Below are positions 25,270-39,275 of a DNA stretch of 64,000 nt, in pieces. Origin of the DNA: Paraconiothyrium sp. Pb-2020 (lineage: Eukaryota > Ascomycota > Dothideomycetes > Pleosporales > Didymosphaeriaceae). Location of the stretch: NCBI GenBank assembly GCA_022419385.1, contig JAJUBI010000003.1, forward strand, positions 2,418,001 to 2,482,000, read 5' to 3'. The first letter of the stretch is position 1. Each line of letters starts with the position of its first letter. Under the pieces are notes generated by a model. That model did no database searches. It was not told the DNA's origin and was given only the letters and a program-made list of their open reading frames with translations. Both the position numbers and the translations under genes were made by a program.

Positions 25270-28200
25270 AGCTTAAAAGTTCTTTAGTACCTTCTTATAG
25301 TTTATAAGGTTTTCTTTTAGCTTTTAAGTATTGTACTATTCTAGCTATTTTTTCTATTTAACTAAATATTTTTACTAATTCTTAACTATTTATAGGTTCT
25401 TAATCTTTTTAATCTTATACTTATTATCTTTTAGCTCTAGCTAAGTTTTAATTAGAGTGTCTAGTAGTGCTAGTTCTAGAAGGTTCTTATAAAAGGTAGT
25501 ATATACTTTAGTACCTATAGATAGAAGTAATTTATTTATAACTAGTTCTTTAGTCTTCTATACTTTAAAGGGTCCTACTCTTAAGTAATCTAGTTTTTTA
25601 CTTAGTTATTTTATTTTAAATTTTTTCTAAAATAGAAAAACTTTATCCCCCTTCTTAAAAATTAGTCCCTTAATTTTTTATTTATTTCTATTTTTAGATG
25701 CTAAGAGGGCCTTACAGGTAATTCTATTCTATAGTATAAAGTATAGGTCTCTTATTCTTTAAGCTTTATCTTATACTTCTATAGAAATACTTTCTATATT
25801 CTTTAGGTTTTAATAAGCAACTAGCTTATATCTATAATTTATATAGTATAGGGAGTACCCTATTATACCTAACTTAGTACTATTATATGCTAATTACACT
25901 ATAGGTAAAAGTTTAATCTAATTATCTTACTATTTATTAATATAGAATTATAGGTACTATTCTAGTGTCTAATTTATTTATTCTATTTATCTATCTATTT
26001 ATAAGTAAAAGCTTATTAATAGCTTTTTATTTATACCTAGTATAGCTATAAATATATTCTAATATTTAGACATAAAGAGTTTATCCTAATCTATAATAAA
26101 TTCTTTAAGTAGACTATATTCTATAAATAGTGTATTATTAACTTTATAAGTAAGGTCTTCTACTATTATAAATTCTTTTATAGGCTTAAACTTTACTACC
26201 TTAGTAAGTTAATCTACTATTACTATAATAGTGTTGCATATTTGTCTAGTTCCTAGCTATAGTAATTTTAGGAGTTTTACTATAAAGTCTATTATTATAC
26301 TTTACTATAGCCTTTTAGCTGCTAGTAGTAGTTATAGAAGTTTATAAGGCTTATATCTTTTAGGCTTATTTTTATAGTAAACTAAATAGTTACTTATTTT
26401 CTTAGTAACTAGTTGTTTAAGTTTTAGAATAGTATATTTATTTATAATACAATATATTATTTCTTTAATACCTAAATATTCCTATTTTCTTAACTTATAT
26501 AGCTTTCTAATTAAGACAGGTATATATTAGTTTTTTACTAGTATTCTTTATTTATAATCTCTCTAAGTTTTATTAAAACTATTCTAGAATAGATTGTACT
26601 CCTCTCTTTACTCCTTAGAGAGCTAGGAATAGTTCTAGAAGTTATATACCTTAGGTCCTATATATTAGAATAAGGCTACTTATACTTTAATCTTTAGTTA
26701 GTTATATTCTAATATTTTATTCTTATATATTTATAATACAGTATTATAGAGATTAGCCTTATTTTTTATTAGACCTAATCTCCTACTTAAGGCGTTGGCT
26801 GCACTATTAAGGGTTCTAGGTTAATAGTAAATTATAAAATTAAAGTTTACTAGAAATTCTACCTATTATACCTATCTTTAGTTAAGCTTCTTAGTTATTA
26901 TAAAGCTAGTAAGGTTTTAGTAGTCTATCTATACTTTAGTTTTATAGTATACTCCTGTAAGTTGCGCTTTCTACTATTTAAAGGCATCTACTACTACTAG
27001 TAGTTCCTTATTATAAATATTATAGTTAAGTTCTACTCCTAAGAACTTCTAGAAATAGTAGAATACTAGTCTCTATTTCTTATTCTTATCTAGTTATAAG
27101 AGAATTACTTCTAGTGTATAGTTTAATATGTCTGTTTCTACTCTTATAGGCTTCTTTGAGTTAAATATTTAGAGTAAAGGTACTATAAGAAATATTTTCT
27201 TTAATCTTTTAAATACTTCTAGTAGTTTTCTAATAATTAGCTAGATAATCTTATTATTCTTCTTCTTTATAAGCTCTATTAATAGTACTGTTATCTTAGA
27301 ATAGTTCTTAATAAACTTTTAATAGAAGTTAGTAAACCCTAGAAAGAATTAGATATCCTTTACTAACTTAGAAACTAACTATTTTTATATAGTAGCTATC
27401 TTCTTTAGATCTATAGATACTCCTTCCCTTAAGATAATAAATCCTAGGTACTCTATTTTTATAATATAAAACTTACATTTATCTAGGTATAGAAGTAACT
27501 TATACTTCTTTAGCTTCTTAAGTACCTTCTTTATATACCCTATATACTCCTCTAATATCTTACTAGAATAAATAAGTATATTATTAAGGTATACTATACA
27601 GAATATATCTAAGTACTTATATAAGGCTTTGTTAATAACTGCCTAGAATGTTATAGGCGCATTAGTTAAGCTAAAAGGCATAACTATATATTTATAAAGA
27701 CTAAACTAGGTCCTAAATATAGTTTTCTACTTATATTCTTTTACTATTTATATACAGTAATACCTATTGTATATATTAAATTTTATAAACTACTTAGTTC
27801 TATAGAGTCTATCTATAAGCTCTGTAATTAATAGTAGTAGGTACTAGTTTTTAATTATAGTATTATTTAGCTATTAGTAATTTATATAGAGTTGTAGCTT
27901 ACTATTCTTCTTAGGTACCTATAGAATAGGGAATGCTGTAGGGCTCTAACTATCTTAGATATAACCTCTTACTAAGTTTTTTCTTAAGTATTTCCTTAGT
28001 TTCTACTTCTAATCTACTAATATTAGCCTTAGCTATTCTAGTTATAGTTTTGTACCTTTATCTAGGGGAATCTTATAATTCTACTTCTAGTAGTTAGGGA
28101 GTTCTTCTCCCTTAATTTCTTTAAAAAGTTCTATACTCTTTATATTCTAGTAGAATATCTACCTTCTTTAATTCTTCTTACAAGTCTAAGCGTTATACCT

Positions 28201-30850
28201 AGATAATTCTAGCTTATTTTAGGTTTTCTTTTAGAATTTTAGCTATTCTTACAGCTAAAATTCCTTTAGTCTTTTATTTAACCTACTTATTTAGAGTATC
28301 TAGAATTCTAGGTTTTACTTATTATAGTTATTAGGCTCTAGCAACTTTTAGTATTACTTCTTAACTTTATATTATTTACTTTACCTAGTCTATGTTAGAG
28401 TTATACGTAATTAGCTAATTATATCCTATAATAGCTTCTAAGCTTTCTAAATCTATAATAGTAAAGCTATATTAGCTCTTAAATCTCTTAATTCTAATAG
28501 GTAATAGTATTGTTTCTAGGCGTAACTAGCCTCTACTATAACCTTATAATATAGTACTATTAGCTATCTCTAGCTGCATAGGTACCTCCTTATCCTAATA
28601 TAGTAGGTTGTATTTTTCTACTACTTATAGTAATATTAGACATTCTATTACTCTAGGGTCTATTAAAGCTTTTACTTAGAACCCTCTAATTATAACTTAC
28701 TTTATTATTTATAGTTTTGCAGTGCTATTAGCTTCTACCCTATAAGTCTTTAGAATACCTTTACTAGCTTAGCTTCTTATCTAGTAGTATTCTAGTTTTT
28801 TAACTATTTCTGTGTTTTGTTATAGGTGCCTTTGCAGTAGTATTACTTATAAAGAGAATAACCTATTCTTAGTTATTTTAGTACTATTCTAAAGGGGTTA
28901 TATAAAATTCCTTTCTACTATAGATATCTATTCTTTAACCTAGCCTCTAAGGTACTATAAGAGTATCCTACTATAGCTTTTCTCTAATACCTTTCTATAG
29001 TAAGTATTCTAATATATTTAAATTCTTTATCCTCTTTCTTATATTACTTATAGCCTATTATTATGTATTTCTAGTGTAGCACAAATTTATAGTTTAGATC
29101 TAGGGGGTCTACTACCGCGGATTCTTTTTCACTAAGGTAACCTAGGCATTCTGGCCTTCTATAGTCTATTTATTTCTAGGTTCCTATATAGTCTATATTC
29201 TTCCTTATAGGGCATATATCTACGCACTTATACTGTAGAGTCTTATTATATTATTCTAGGCCTTATAGCTAATTTTCTGTTAGGTGCTTTTATCTCTAAT
29301 AAATAGGGCAGCTATCTATATAGCATATGTCCTATAATAAAGGTCTATAGTCTTATTCCTAAGTATTAAACTAGTATATATAACAACTTCTATTTTAATA
29401 CTTATCTTTACTTAGCTAGAAATATTTCTTATCTCTAGGGGTTTTTTATACTACGTTTCTCTAATTCTAATAGTAGGTGCAGTCTATTATATAGCATTAC
29501 TAGAACTTATTTAGCGTATGCCTATTCTTAATTCTAAGTTGCTATATTAGGTCTCTTACTTTTTCTTATTAGGTTACTATCTATTTATATATTTAGTGTG
29601 TATCTAGCCTAATAATTCTAATCCTTCTATAGCACTCTAGGGCCTAGTAGCAGAATTCTCTATAGACCTAGCATTAGTTCTTAGTTACTTAATATACTAC
29701 TATTCCCCCTAGTACTTTTAGATAGTTTTCCTTATTTAACTCTTTCTTAGGGTTAAAGGTCTCTTTCTTTAGTAAACCTACTTCTATATCTAGTATTATA
29801 GCGTTATCTAGGATCTCGCCTAGTTCTAGTGTCTTAGGCTATAGTATTACTATAGCTACCCTAATTATATTAGCTTACTTACTTTACTCCTTATAGTCTA
29901 GATAGTTGTCTTTAAAGTATTCTTACTTTCTACAGTTTAAGTAAGCTTTATCCTTATAGTATTACTAGTATATCTTATTCTACTTTTTCTATTATAGGGT
30001 TTACTCTCTTCTAGTTTACACCTTATCCCCTATAATTATATCTCTGTCCCTATTCTACCTATCTTCTTATTAGATTTTTTTTAAGTTTACCTTTTATCTT
30101 ATAACTAGCTTCCCTAGTTCTTTCTTCTCTAGGTGGCGTTTATACAGGCGTTAGTCTACTTTAACTAATAACTTAATTAGGTCTTTAAGACTTTTAGCTT
30201 TTCTATAATATACTAGTTTATTCTTTACAGTCTCCTTAAGCCTATTATAGAAGACTGCTTATAGTAGAGTGTTATTCTATGCAATTTAGGCTTATAACTT
30301 ATAAAATTTAGCTGTATACTTACTTACTAAGCTTTTCTATTTAAGGCGCTAAATTAACCTTTCTGCTTATTATTCTTTATTTATATTACTAAATATAACT
30401 TTAATTTATTTCTTAAATTCTTTCTAAGATTTAAAGACCTTAGTAGTTTCTTCTTTCTACTTATCTAGTTAGTTTTTATATGCTAGGAAGTTATCTATTA
30501 AGGGTCTTATCTATTAAGTAGCTTTACCCTTTATATATAATCTAGTAGCTAGTATCTTAGCATAGTTATTGCTAAATATATTAGAGTTATATTAATAGTA
30601 TAAGTCTATATTAGTAAGAAAGGTCTTAAGGTCCACCTTCTCTCTATTATATAGCTCTAGTACCTTAAACTGTATTTTAGCTAGAGTAACTATTAGGGTA
30701 GAAGGTACTATTAATACCTCTACTATAGCCTAGAGTTCTTATATTTCTGCTGCCTAAGCAGCTAGTAGTACTGCTAGATTAGTTACTAGCCTAGAAGCTA
30801 TACTTTCTATTAAGGCCCTTAACCTAGTTAAGCTTAAGGGTGTCGCTATA
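25270..30850 (-). pseudogene. Decayed B2 gag-pol
   Basis: The minus strand reads gag with a CX2CX4HX4C zinc knuckle at 29902-29943. Two Cys and the His are now Tyr (TAC/TAT), as G-to-A change at TGC/TGT and C-to-T at CAC would give. Protease should lie between gag and RT but I could not place its Asp-Ser/Thr-Gly reliably. RT (Tyr-Leu-Asn-Asn at 27580-27591), RNase H, integrase and a C-terminal chromodomain follow. This is the best-preserved uninterrupted B coding region and the best reference for the other B copies. Confidence 0.75.
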
Positions 30851-30876
30851 GTGTCTTAAATATTAGGTAGTTAAAG

Positions 30877-31371
30877 TATTATAAGGGGGTTCTATATACC
30901 TAATCTAGGCCGGCCTTATAGGTATTTAGTAATTAAGAGCAAATAGATAATAAAGGGTATAAGAATATTCTAACTTTACTATAGGAAGTAAGGTAATAAT
31001 TATATAAGAAGACTAATAGATCTTATATAGAAGATATACTTTAATTTTAACTATAAAAGAATTAACTATAAAGAATAGAAGATACTTAAAGAACTATCTT
31101 AACTATATACTATTCTTTATTATTCTTATAATCCCTTGCTTTGCTATACTCTAGAGAATTATATTCTCTTAGCAGAAGTATTTTAAGTAATCCTGCTAGG
31201 CTAGCTTACTCTTAGAATTCTACCTTCTTAGTAGAAGCTGTGTTACATAATATATTAGCTAATTAGCCTTACTAACTAGTGTCTATCCTCTAGTTAGTAA
31301 TAAAGGTGTTACTAATATTCTATGTATAATTATTCCCTTCTGCTAGGTCTTAATCTGTCGTAATTGTAACA
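30877..31371 (-). repeat. 5' LTR of B2
   Basis: 495 bp, ending GTAATTGTAACA with the TAACA terminus intact, and followed by the TSD taaca. Confidence 0.92.
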
Positions 31372-31376
31372 TAACA

Positions 31377-31806
31377 CCTTTATTACTAATTAGAGAATAG
31401 ATACTAGTTAGTAGGGCTAATTAGCTAAGATATTATATAACTAGAATTTTACTAAAAGGGCTAAATTCTAGAAGTAACTAGGCTTAGTAGGATTAACTAA
31501 AATACTCTTACTAAGAAGATATAATTCTAGGGAGTATAGTAAGCTAAGAGATTAGAAGAATAATAAAAAATAGTATATAGTTTAGAGAGACTTTAGTATC
31601 TTTTCTATTCTTTATAGTTAATTCTTTTATAGTTAAAATTAAAGTATATTTTCTATATAAGATCTATTAGTCTTCTTATATAATTATTACCTTACTTTCT
31701 ATAGTAAGGTTAGAATATTCTTACACCCCTTATTACTTATCTACTCTTATCTACTAAATACCTATAAGACCGGCCTAGGTTAGGTATATAGAACCCCCTT
31801 ATAATA
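31377..31806 (+). repeat. Remainder of the B1 3' LTR
   Basis: Continues the LTR begun at 24036-24100; together they give 495 bp, the family length. With the minus-oriented B2 LTR beside it, this makes a near-palindrome of LTR arms about 430 bp long around 31371. The 3' end CTTATAATA abuts gaaaa, the TSD in A-out. Confidence 0.88.
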
Positions 31807-34800
31807 GAAAAGTCTATAAAAGGTACTAAAGAGAAACTAAAAAAGCAAGAAACTTTAAAAGAAACTAAAAAGAAGCTAGCTAGTAGTAAGGAATATAAGG
31901 CCACTTATTAGGCTAAGTATTTCTAGAATATATATATATTATATATAAAGATAAAAAGGGACATAGGATACTAGCCTATAAAAGAAAGGCTAGCAGTAAC
32001 TTAAAAAGAATAGATAATTCTATAGCTTAAGAAGTAGAACGCCTAAATCCTAGAATTTTATAATACTAAAGATTTAGAAAGCAAATCTAATAATAAAGAA
32101 AAAGATAGTAACTTAGGAAAATTAATAGATACCCTATTCTAGTTAACTCTAAGGGGAGATAAGCCCTTCTCCTTATTACTAGTATAAAAGGTATCTATAT
32201 TACCTAGTAAGAACGTCTATATAGGGGGAATTAAATACTTCTAGCCTATAGGACCTACATATGAGGCGGCTAGACTAGTTAAAACTAAAGATATATAATA
32301 AAAGATTAAAAGCCTATACTTTTACTATAAGAATTTATATAAAGAAACTATCTATAAGGTTTATAAAAACTAAAAGATCTAGTTTCTATAAAATATAAAG
32401 TTTATAAGCTTTAATAAATAGGTAGAATAAAATATAGTTCTAGTAAAAGAAATGCTAAGTAAATAGAAGTAGACTTAGATAGCTAATAAAATTAAATAAG
32501 TAGATAAAGCTTACACACCTTAAGTTATAATAAAGTACTAGATTTTAATCAAGAAAGAATACTTAGACAAATTAGTATAACTAATAGAAGGGGATAACTT
32601 TTAAATATTAACTAAATACCTAGCATATTATAAGTTATTATAGATATTATACATTATAGATAACTATCTAATATATCTAACTCTAAAAAGAAAATATTGC
32701 GCCTTTCTAATATAGGTAATAGATAACTCCTATAATAACCTTATTCTAAGAGATAAAGTACACAAATAGTATCTAAAAAAGAAATATAGGGGATACCTAG
32801 TACTAGCCTCTAGACCTCTCTTACTAATTAAATATATAAAGGGGTAACCTTAATATAAGTGCCCTAAGAATAAGTATTCTTAGTATATAGCTAAAAAGGT
32901 ATAAATAAAGTATTAGCTAAAAGGTAAGGAAGCCTTAAGAGGTATATAGAAACTATATATTATAATTTAAGAAGAATACTAAGGAAAACTAATTATAGTA
33001 ATAATTAATAGTAAAGTAATATAAAACTTTATCTCTAAGAACTTTATAGAAGATAAAGAGCTCTACTATACTAATAAAATAAAGAAAAGAATCTTATTTA
33101 ATATTAAGGGACTACCTTTCTAGAAATAAATCTATATAAAAATAACACTAGAAACCTTCCTATCTAAAGGACTAGTTATTAACAACTTTATTATAAACTT
33201 AGCTAAAATAGATAATTAGTAAGATATAATTCTAGAAATACTATAGCTAAGATAGGTTAACCTAACTATCTACTAAAAAATAAAATAAGTCTAATACCTA
33301 TATTAGTTGGCAGTAAGTAAGAAACTCACCCTAAGAATACTAGATTAATATTAGAAGTTTATAGATATCTTTAATAAACTAGAAGAATATCTTTTAGAAT
33401 ATACTAAATAGGACTGCAAAATTAGACTAGAGAAAGAAAAACAACCTATATAGGGACTAGTATATAAAATAACTAAATAAGAACTTAAAGTTACTAAATA
33501 ATATATTAAAAATAATCTTAAATAAAAGTATATTAGACCTTCTTAGTTTTCTACTGGTTATAGAGTTACCTTTACAGAGAAGAAAATAACCTAGAACTAT
33601 AGTTTTATATTAACTTTAGAAAAATAAATACTATTATAATTAAAGACAGGTACCTATTACTCTTAATATTAGATCTATAAAACTAACTCTAAGCAAAATT
33701 TTTACCTACTTAGATATAAAAAATACGTACTACTAAATTAGAATAAAGAAAGGTAAGGAATAGAAAACCGCTTTTAGAATAAGCTAAGGCTATTTAAGTA
33801 TAATATTATATACCCTTTAAGCTTACTAACGCCCTAGTAGTCTTTTAGAGATAAATTAACACTATACTCTAAGAATATATTAATATACTATAGTATACCT
33901 AAATAATATTTTAATATACTTAAGTAATAAATAAGACTACTAAAAGTATATAGAAGAAGTAAACTATATAAGTAAGGCTAAGCTATACCTAAAGCTTAAG
34001 AAATATAAATTTTATATTACCTAAACTATTTTTCTAGAGTTTATAGTAGAACTTAGGAAGCTCAAGATTAAATAAACAAAACTATAAGAGATTTTAGACT
34101 AAAAAGAACTAGAAAATATTAAGGATATCTAATTCTTTCTAGAATTTTATAACTATTATAGAAAGTTTATTCTAGGCTAAATAAAGATAATAGAGCCCCT
34201 TATAAGGTTAACTAAGAAAGAAGTACCTTTTAAATAGATAGATAAATACTAATAAGTAATAAATTAACTTAAGAAAGAATTTACTAAGAAACCTATCTTA
34301 TAAATCTTTAATTTCTACTACCCTACTATATTAAAGACAGATATATTAAATTTTGCTATAGAAGTATACCTACTCTAGTAGGATCTAGAAATAGATAAAA
34401 AGCACCTATATAGTTATTACTTTTAAAAAATATAAAAAGCTAAACTTAATTATAATATTTATAATAAAAAAATATTAGTAATAGATAAAGTATTTAAGAA
34501 GTAGAGGACTTACCTCTAAGGTATAAAATACTAAATACTAGTCTTTTTAGACTATAAGAATTTAATAGGATTTATAATAAATAAGGCCCTTATACTCTAG
34601 TAAGTAAGATACACAGACCCTATTAATATAATTTAAGATTATATATACCTAAGAAATAGAAAACCTTTAGGCGGATGCCTTAAGTAGAAGGCCTAACTTA
34701 TAGGGAAAAGCTAAAGTATTAGGGGCCCTACTTTAATTTAATAAAGATAGAACTATTATTTATAATATACTAAAGCTAGTAGTAATAATAGAAACCTAGA

Positions 34801-37387
34801 CTAGTATATAGCATAACTAGATTAAGAAAGAAATAGTAATTAGTAATAAAAATATAAGCTATCTACCTATAGAAATAAAATATAAGAATAATATTTATAA
34901 AGTCTTTAATAGAATCTTTATCCCTGCTAAGATTTAATATAAGTTTATAAGATAATTCTATAAGGCACCAGTACACAGCTACTAGAAAATTAAATAAATA
35001 TTAGAATAACTAATAAGGGACTACTACTTTTCTTAAGCCTATTAGATAGTTATAGAAGTTTTATATAACTACACTAACTGCTACTAAAATAAACTAAATA
35101 GGCACGCACTATATAAATAACTATAATTTATAGAAGTTTCTAATTAACTATAGGGTATAGTTATAATAGACTTTATTATAGGACTACTAAAATCTAAAGA
35201 CCTAAACAATAAGGTAGAATATAATAGAATTATAGTTATTATTAATAAAGTAACTAAGTATATATACTTCTTACTATATAAAGAGGTTAGTAAAGTAGAG
35301 TATATAGCCTTCTACTTTACTTCTATAGTAATAGTATAATATAGAGCTCTAGACAAAATTATTATAGATAAAAATATCTACTTTATATCTAAGTTCTAGT
35401 AAACAGTATTTACCCTTATAGGTATTAAGTATAGTATATTAATAGCCTATTATCTATAGATAAATAGGTAGACGGAATAGATAAACTAAATAGTAGAGTA
35501 ATTTTTTAGATATTACCTAAACTATTAATAGAATAACTAGGTAGAGTTGCTCCTTATAGTATAACTAGCCTATAATAGCTTATAATATAGCGCTACTAAA
35601 GTTTTACTATTCTTTATAAACTATAAATTTAACCTAGTAGTCTACTAGATACTTAGAACTATAAGGTCTTAGAGCACAGATAGAGAATAATAGACTAAGA
35701 AAATTATATAAATTTGTAGCTAACTCTAGTAAGATACTATATTTCTATAAGAAAAAATAGAAAAATACTATATTTTTAAGTATAAGCCTATACCTGTGCT
35801 AGAGAAGAAAGAGAAAGTCTAGCTACTATAAAAAGATATTACTAGTAAATAACTATTAAATAAACTAGACTACCTAAAAATTAAACTATATAAAGTTCTA
35901 GAATAAATTACTCTAGTTTTATTTAAATTATAACACCTAAATAGTATAAAGATATACCTAGTGTTCTATATAGCTCTCTTAAAAAAGTACTCTAGAATAT
36001 AGAACTTACAGTCTATAAAGTAGATATATATAGAGAATAGTAAGAAGAATAAAATAAAAGTATTAATAAATACTAACTAGTAAATAGTTAGAATTACTAT
36101 AAAGTTAAATAGCTAGAATGTAATAAGAAGGGAAACCTATAAAATAATACCTAAAAACTAGAAAGTAACCTTAACTACCCTAAGAAGTTAAAGAAATATT
36201 AACTAAACTAATCTCTTAAAAAAAGCCTAGAGATATTAAACTAAGGGCTAGATTACTTTATAGTTAACTATAAAAATTACTACTATTAAAGAAGGTATAA
36301 GTAGTGCCTTAAGAGACTACTTTACCCTTCTTAAAACTATTTTATAAACTAGCTACTTTTAGCTCTACTTCTTTCTAATTTAGCTTAGCCTCTAGAAATA
36401 CTAACTATTAATTCTTTTACTTATTAAGAAGTTTCTTCTACTTTTAAAGTTATAATACCTTAGCTTAGGCTATAGCTAAAGTGTCTAGAATTACCTTTTA
36501 AGCCTTCTTAGTCTTAGCTAGTTTAGCTTAAATTTTAGCTTAGAAGTAGCTAGTATTACACACTAAGAATAATTAGTTCTAAAGAAAGAATTATAACTAA
36601 CTATATACTTTTAGTAATAGATACGCTATTAATATTATAGAAACCTTAAATATTAGAATAAATATAGGCTTTATAAGTAGAATACTTAGGTATATTATAT
36701 AGTAAAAGTATATAAGAAATTTTAAGCCTATTATAATAAGAATAAGGTATAGCTAGAAATCTATAGTAACCTATTTTATTAGTAAAAGTAAGTTATTTGT
36801 TGGTCTTATAAAAAGGTATAAAGGGCTATAATAGGCTACTATATAATAGGGCCTACTCTACTAATATAGTACAACCCCTATAATAGATTAATCTTTAGGC
36901 CGAAGATATAAAAGTGGGAGATAGTATTATAGCTACTATACTATAATAGAATTATAGGAACTAATATAATAATAGTAGCAACTAGTTAGATTATAAGAAT
37001 AAGTATTATAATTATAGATTAGATGCTAAGTATAATATAAACACGTAATTAGGGTTATATAATTAGATCTATAGATCTATAAAATAGAGTTATAGAGCCT
37101 AAATCTATAAAATCTATATATAGAGCCTATAGAGCCTAGGTTAGATAGTAGTATATAGAGATAATAGATTACTACTAGTAATTTCTTATTATTAATTTAT
37201 AATATAGTTTACTATATCTAGTTTTTTTATAGAAGATTACCCTTAAGTCTTTAGCAATATATTCTTATTATAGTAATTAATTGGCGCTTACCTATACATA
37301 ATTTATATAACCCTATACGCTACTTATCTCTTACTAGAACCCTAACTGGGCCGCGGCTTACTACAGTAATAAGAAGGCCCTATTATA
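31807..37387 (+). mobile_element. A-out: 3' part of a family A element with 3' LTR
   Basis: Plus-strand family A from just after the zinc knuckle: protease region 32995-33045, RT with Tyr-Leu-Asn-Asn near 33895-33915, RNase H near 34330-34480, integrase near 34950-35540, probable chromodomain near 36060-36190, 3' region, and a 463-bp 3' LTR 36925-37387. Colinear with A2 42605-48204. The left end is the B1 insertion at TSD gaaaa (31807-31811). The right end abuts taaag (37388-37392) in B4 gag. The 5' part is probably 7173-7972. RIP stops throughout. Confidence 0.88.
36925..37387 (+). repeat. 3' LTR of A-out
   Basis: 463-bp family A LTR, start TATTATAGC after polypurine tract AAAGTGGGAGATAG, end ATTATA (RIP form of GTTACA). 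The GGCCGCGGC core is retained. Confidence 0.9.
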
Positions 37388-38025
37388 TAAAGTTTCTATA
37401 TTTCTACTGCCTAAGTAGCTAGTAGCACTACTAGATTAGTTACTAGCCTAGAAGCTATACTTTCTATTAGGGCCCTTAACTTAGTTAAGCTTAAGAGTGT
37501 TGCTATAATATTTTAAACTTTAGGTAGTTAAAGTATTATAAGGGGGTTTATACACCTAATCTAGGCCGGCCTTATAGGTATTTAGTAATTAAGAGCGAAT
37601 AGATAATAAAGGGTATAAGAATATTCTAACCTTACTATAGAAAGTAAGGTAATAATTATATAAGAAGACTAATAGATCTTATATAAAAGATATACTTTAA
37701 TTTTAACTATAAAAGTTAACTATAAAGAATAAAAAAAATACTAAAGTCTCTTTAGACTATATACTATTCTTTATTATTCTTCTTATCTCTTAGCTTACTA
37801 TACTCCCTAGAATTATATCCTCTTAGTAAGAGTATTTTAGTTAATTCTACTAAGCCTAGTTACTTCTAGAATTTAGCCCTTTTAGTAGGATTCTAGTTAT
37901 ATAATACCTTAGCTAATTAGCCCTACTAACTAGTATCTATTCTCTAGTTAGTAATAAAGGTGTTGCTAATATTCTATATATAATTATTCCTCTTTACTAG
38001 GTTTTAATCTATTATAATTATAATA
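37388..38025 (-). mobile_element. B4: gag N-terminus and 5' LTR fragment
   Basis: 37388-37533 matches the gag start of B2 (30737-30876). 37534-38025 is a 492-bp family B LTR in minus orientation. A-out is inserted in its gag (taaag, matching tagag in B2). On the right, the LTR abuts family B pol sequence in plus orientation, with atttagctag where B1 has acttagctag, so attta (38026-38030) is the likely right TSD. The rest of B4 is not adjacent. Confidence 0.82.
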
Positions 38026-39275
38026 ATTTAGCTAGAGCTAGAAGATAATAAGTATAAGGTTAAAGAGATTAAGAACCTATAAATAATAAAAAGTTAATAA
38101 AAATATCTAGTTAAATAGAGAGGATGGCTAGAATAGTATAATACTTAGAAACTAAAAGAAAACCTTATAAACTATAAAAAGGTACTAGAGGACTTTTAAG
38201 CTATAATCTAAAAAAGTTAATTTTAAAGAAGTAATACTTTAGAAAGGTTACTCTAAGGTCTAAGTAAAGAGTAGAAAAATTAAAGAAAGAAGTATTAGCC
38301 TATAACTAGCCTAAATTAGTTAAAGGTAAAGATAGTAATAGAATAAATAAAATATTAGTAACTTTACTCTTTAAAGTCTTTTTTTCTAAGTTCTCTATTA
38401 TATTAGCTATATAAATATTATATACTATAAAGAATTACTTCTTTTCCTGTACTTAAGTAATTTTAAAATAGAGGTAAGTAACCTTAGCTTCTATAAAAAG
38501 AAAAGTAAGCTACTTCTAGTATTTTTAGACTAAATATACTTCTACTCTTTCTTAGAAACCTAGAGGCTATACTTTATATAAACTATATATAGTATACTCT
38601 TTAGTTATAGTATTTATAAAATACTTAGTAATTTTCTTCTTATATAATAGTTATACTTTATTATATCTCTAAGCTATATAAATATATCTTATTAATATAA
38701 GTATAATAATAATTAGTTAAGAATTATTTAGTACTTTAGGTATAGTTAGGAAGTAAAAAAAAAGAAAAAAATATAATAAAATAAAAGTTCTACCTTTAAA
38801 AAGAAACTATACTATTAAAGGTTATAGAAGAATACTAAGGTCTTAGAATAATAACTTTAAAGGGGGGAATAATATTATAACTATAATAGATTAAAACCTA
38901 GTAAAGGGGAATAATTATATATAGAATATTAGTAATACCTTTATTACTAACTAGAGGATAGATACTAGTTAGTAGGGCTAATTAGCTAAGGTATTATATA
39001 ACTAGAATTCTACTAAGAGGGCTAGATTCTAGAAGTAAATAGGCTTAGTAGAATTAACTAAAATACTTCTACTAAGAAGGTATAATTCTAGGGAGTATAG
39101 TAAGTTAAAAAATTAAAAGAGTAATAAAGAATAGTATATAGTCTAAAGAGACTTTAGTATCTTTTCTATTTTTTATAGTTAACTTTTATAGTTAAAATTA
39201 AAGTATATCTTTTATATAAAATCTATTAGCCTTTTTATATTATTATTACTTTGCCTTCTATAGTAAAGTTAAAAT
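38026..39275 (+). mobile_element. B6: 3' end of a family B element (pol tail, 3' LTR start)
   Basis: 38026-38872 covers the integrase tail, chromodomain (about 38095-38210) and 3' untranslated part, homologous to B1 23185-24035. The 3' LTR starts at 38873 after the tract AAAGGGGGGAATAA. It is interrupted by B3 at 39275 and resumes at 53817-53906. The 5' portion is cut away by B4. Confidence 0.87.

Larger units (their letters stand above)
24101..31371 (-). mobile_element. B2: full-length family B Ty3/Gypsy chromovirus
   Basis: Complete 7.27-kb element on the minus strand: 3' LTR 24101-24595, reversed polypurine tract 24596-24612, chromodomain near 25270-25400, integrase near 25480-26460, RNase H near 26980-27130, RT near 27300-27900 with the catalytic box as Tyr-Leu-Asn-Asn at 27580-27591, gag about 28500-30850 with zinc knuckle 29902-29943, and 5' LTR 30877-31371. 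The TSD taata (24096-24100) / taaca (31372-31376) lies inside the 3' LTR of B1, so B2 is younger than B1. Both LTRs are 495 bp. All frames are closed by RIP-type stops. Confidence 0.93.
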
